14,128 nucleotides of DNA. It comes from DASPTR01 sp041481365. Its GTDB lineage: Archaea; Thermoproteota; Bathyarchaeia; Bathyarchaeales; Bathycorpusculaceae. Made by a program: the position numbers and the translations under genes. The stretch is taken from the NCBI GenBank assembly GCA_041481365.1, contig JBGPBS010000035.1, positions 1 through 14,128 of the forward strand, in the 5' to 3' direction. The notes under the pieces were generated by a model. That model ran no database searches and was not told the DNA's origin. It saw nothing but the letters and a program-made list of their open reading frames with translations. Positions 12,831 to 14,128 of the stretch are shown here, in pieces (the stretch's first letter is position 1; each line of letters opens with the position of its first letter).

Positions 12831-12843
12831 TGGGAAATTCCCA
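12831..12843. promoter_or_regulatory. 13-base palindrome at the epimerase start
   Basis: TGGGAAATTCCCA is a perfect dyad with 6-base arms, and its last base is the A of the epimerase ATG. The next bases (TTCCCATGGGGAA) continue a near-dyad across the start codon. It could be an operator or an RNA structure at the ribosome site. Confidence 0.35.
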
Positions 12844-13799
12844 TGGGGAACCGTTTTCAAAGAGTCCTTGTCACCGGTGGGGCTGGCTTTATTGGTTCTC
12901 ACTTGGTTCGAGAGCTCATTGGCAGGGGTTGCTCTGTGGTTGTTCTGGATGATTTCAGTTCTGGGAAAATGGAGAATCTTGGCGGGCTTGTGGGTTCTGA
13001 TGGTTTGACGGTAGTTAGGGGGGATGTTAGGGATAGGAAGATTGTGGATGAGGTTTTGGGCGGGGTTGATGCGGTTGTTCATTTGGCAGGGTTTGTTGAT
13101 CCTGCTGAGTCCGTGAGGAGGCCTTTGTTTACTCACGATGTTAATGTGAGTGGCACGTTGAACGTTTTGGATGCGTGCGTGCAGAATGGTGTTGGAAGGT
13201 TTGTGTTTGCTTCTTCAGCGGCGGTTTATGGTGACGGTAATCCTTTGCCGTTGCGGGAAGAGTGTGATTTGCGGCCTGTGTCGCCTTATGCGGCTTCGAA
13301 GGTTTCGGCTGAGTTTTACTGCAAGATGTTCGGTGACTGTTATGGTTTGAATTGTGTGGTTTTGAGGTTTTTCAACGTCTATGGACTGGGACAAGGCACG
13401 AATTCTTATGCTGGCGTGATAACGAAGTTTTTGAGTAGCGGCTTGCGCGGTGAGTCTTTGACGGTTTACGGTGACGGCACACAGACGAGGGACTTTGTGA
13501 ACGTGAAAGACGTTGTTGGGGCTGTCGTGAAGGCTTTGAGTTTCAAGTCTTCGAAGACTGAGGTTTTTAACGTGTGCTCTGGAACGCCGATTAGCATTAA
13601 CGCTCTAGCACGTTATGTGTGCAAGGTTCTGGGAAAGGATCTTGAGATCGTACATGTTGCTGCAAGAGAGGGCGATGTTCTACACAGTTACGGAGACCCG
13701 ACGAAGGCTCAAAAACTTTTGGGGTTCAATGTGCGGGTCGATTTTGAAGATGGCCTCGATCGGTTTCTCGCATGCGCCGACTGTGGTACAGGATTCTAG
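12843..13799 (+). CDS. NAD-dependent sugar epimerase (UDP-glucose 4-epimerase-like)
   Basis: A 318-residue extended short-chain dehydrogenase. GGAGFIG at 12-18 and D36 in VVLDDFSSG form the NAD site, SSAAVYG at 124-130 and the catalytic Y149xxxK153 (PYAASK) are intact, and RFFNVYGLGQ and GDGTQTRDFVNVKDV are the usual substrate-side segments. This matches archaeal UDP-glucose 4-epimerases or related nucleotide-sugar epimerases; exact sugar specificity cannot be read from the motifs. The ATG is the only start, since an in-frame TGA lies at 12825-12827. It is 45 bases after the glycosyltransferase stop, with a 13-base palindrome at its start. It probably supplies a sugar nucleotide to the neighbouring transferases. 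The coding strand is very G+T-rich. Confidence 0.9.
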   Translation: MGNRFQRVLVTGGAGFIGSHLVRELIGRGCSVVVLDDFSSGKMENLGGLVGSDGLTVVRGDVRDRKIVDEVLGGVDAVVHLAGFVDPAESVRRPLFTHDVNVSGTLNVLDACVQNGVGRFVFASSAAVYGDGNPLPLREECDLRPVSPYAASKVSAEFYCKMFGDCYGLNCVVLRFFNVYGLGQGTNSYAGVITKFLSSGLRGESLTVYGDGTQTRDFVNVKDVVGAVVKALSFKSSKTEVFNVCSGTPISINALARYVCKVLGKDLEIVHVAAREGDVLHSYGDPTKAQKLLGFNVRVDFEDGLDRFLACADCGTGF

Positions 13800-13816
13800 T
13801 CTGACTATCTGTCAGA
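13800..13816. repeat. Short hairpin after the epimerase gene
   Basis: TCTGAC (13800-13805) and GTCAGA (13811-13816) pair across TATCT immediately after the stop codon. Possible transcript-end or processing structure; no T-run follows. Confidence 0.3.
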
Positions 13817-13836
13817 ATGTGCGAGTGGGGCTTCCA

Positions 13837-14128
13837 ATGAAGATCTGTATGTTAGCTCCCGAGCTTCTCCCTGTTTGGGGCGGCGTAGGCACGTATATAG
13901 TTGAGTTGGTGAGGCATCTCCCCAGGGATATTGAAACTCATGTCATTACGCCCAAACGCTTTGGCTTCGGTAAGGATAGTAGATTTTCCACGTCCGATTA
14001 TGATCTATCAAGATATTTCGGAAACAACGTTCACGTTCATTATGTTTGTAAGGCAAGTGAAACGTTTTTCTATAACGCAAGGTTTCAATATGCCTGTCTA
14101 AGACAGGTTCCCAAGCTTGTCAAGGAAG
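13837..14128 (+). CDS. GT4-family glycosyltransferase, N-terminal part (runs off the window)
   Basis: The frame from the ATG at 13837 encodes 97 residues to the window edge. It starts MKICMLAPELLPVWGGVGTY, the classic first strand and glycine-rich loop of GT-B, group 1 (GT4) glycosyltransferases, followed by IVELVRHLPRDIETHVITP. The catalytic C-terminal half lies outside. GTGGGG at 13825-13830 could be the ribosome site; an in-frame GTG at 13819 would add six residues. It continues the surface-sugar cluster. Base composition returns to balanced here, unlike the very G+T-rich epimerase before it. The substrate cannot be told. Confidence 0.85.
   Translation, partial: MKICMLAPELLPVWGGVGTYIVELVRHLPRDIETHVITPKRFGFGKDSRFSTSDYDLSRYFGNNVHVHYVCKASETFFYNARFQYACLRQVPKLVKE

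Noticed and set aside
1..14128. tRNA, rRNA or CRISPR array
   Set aside because: GGTTCGAAT-like strings occur only inside coding regions (for example 8501-8509) and have no acceptor stem around them. No regularly spaced repeats are present.

Overview
The window reads as archaeal, most likely TACK-type and plausibly Bathyarchaeia. That lineage call is an inference from gene content and protein flavour; no rRNA or phylogenetic marker tree is available here. The support is the archaeal proteasome/SBDS/exosome gene string, an archaeal eL43 (L37Ae) protein, the KEOPS subunit Pcc1, coenzyme F420 genes, several archaeal winged-helix families, TATA boxes placed for leaderless mRNAs, and GGTGA/GAGGTGAT ribosome sites that match an archaeal 16S tail.

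Region 1 (1-3926, + strand) is the conserved exosome superoperon: the 3' end of the proteasome alpha gene, then SBDS/Sdo1, Rrp4, Rrp41, Rrp42, L37Ae and Pcc1. These genes are tightly packed and several overlap. They join RNA 3'-end processing and decay, ribosome maturation, translation, tRNA modification and protein turnover. Region 2 (3892-7113) holds cofD and a malate dehydrogenase in a minus-strand operon, with cofE divergent on the + strand. CofD and CofE are consecutive steps of F420 assembly. Next to cofE lies a 34-codon relic of a second malate dehydrogenase 5' end, so the cofD-cofE block is flanked by direct repeats. A broken minus-strand reading frame sits between cofE and cofD.

Region 3 (7114-10071) is sparse. 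It has a weak small ORF, a 62-residue single-span membrane protein, a winged-helix regulator, an ArsR-type HTH fused to a membrane RDD domain, and a 39-residue four-cysteine zinc-ribbon miniprotein. Several dyads and a four-times repeated 8-mer lie between them.

Region 4 (10072-14128, + strand) looks like a cell-surface module. It has an unrecognised 132-residue protein behind a possible Shine-Dalgarno-masking hairpin, a winged-helix regulator, a secreted membrane-anchored helical protein, a DUF1616-family protein, a GT2 glycosyltransferase, a UDP-sugar epimerase and the start of a GT4 glycosyltransferase. The two exported proteins carry seven N-glycosylation sequons, which fits their place beside the sugar genes.

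A large-scale signal runs across the genes. The + strand is about 45-50% G+T in sampled lines before about 3.6 kb, and about 65-80% G+T in sampled lines at 3.7-7 kb and 10-13.8 kb. This holds even where genes lie on the minus strand, so it looks like a replication-strand or rearrangement signature rather than codon choice.
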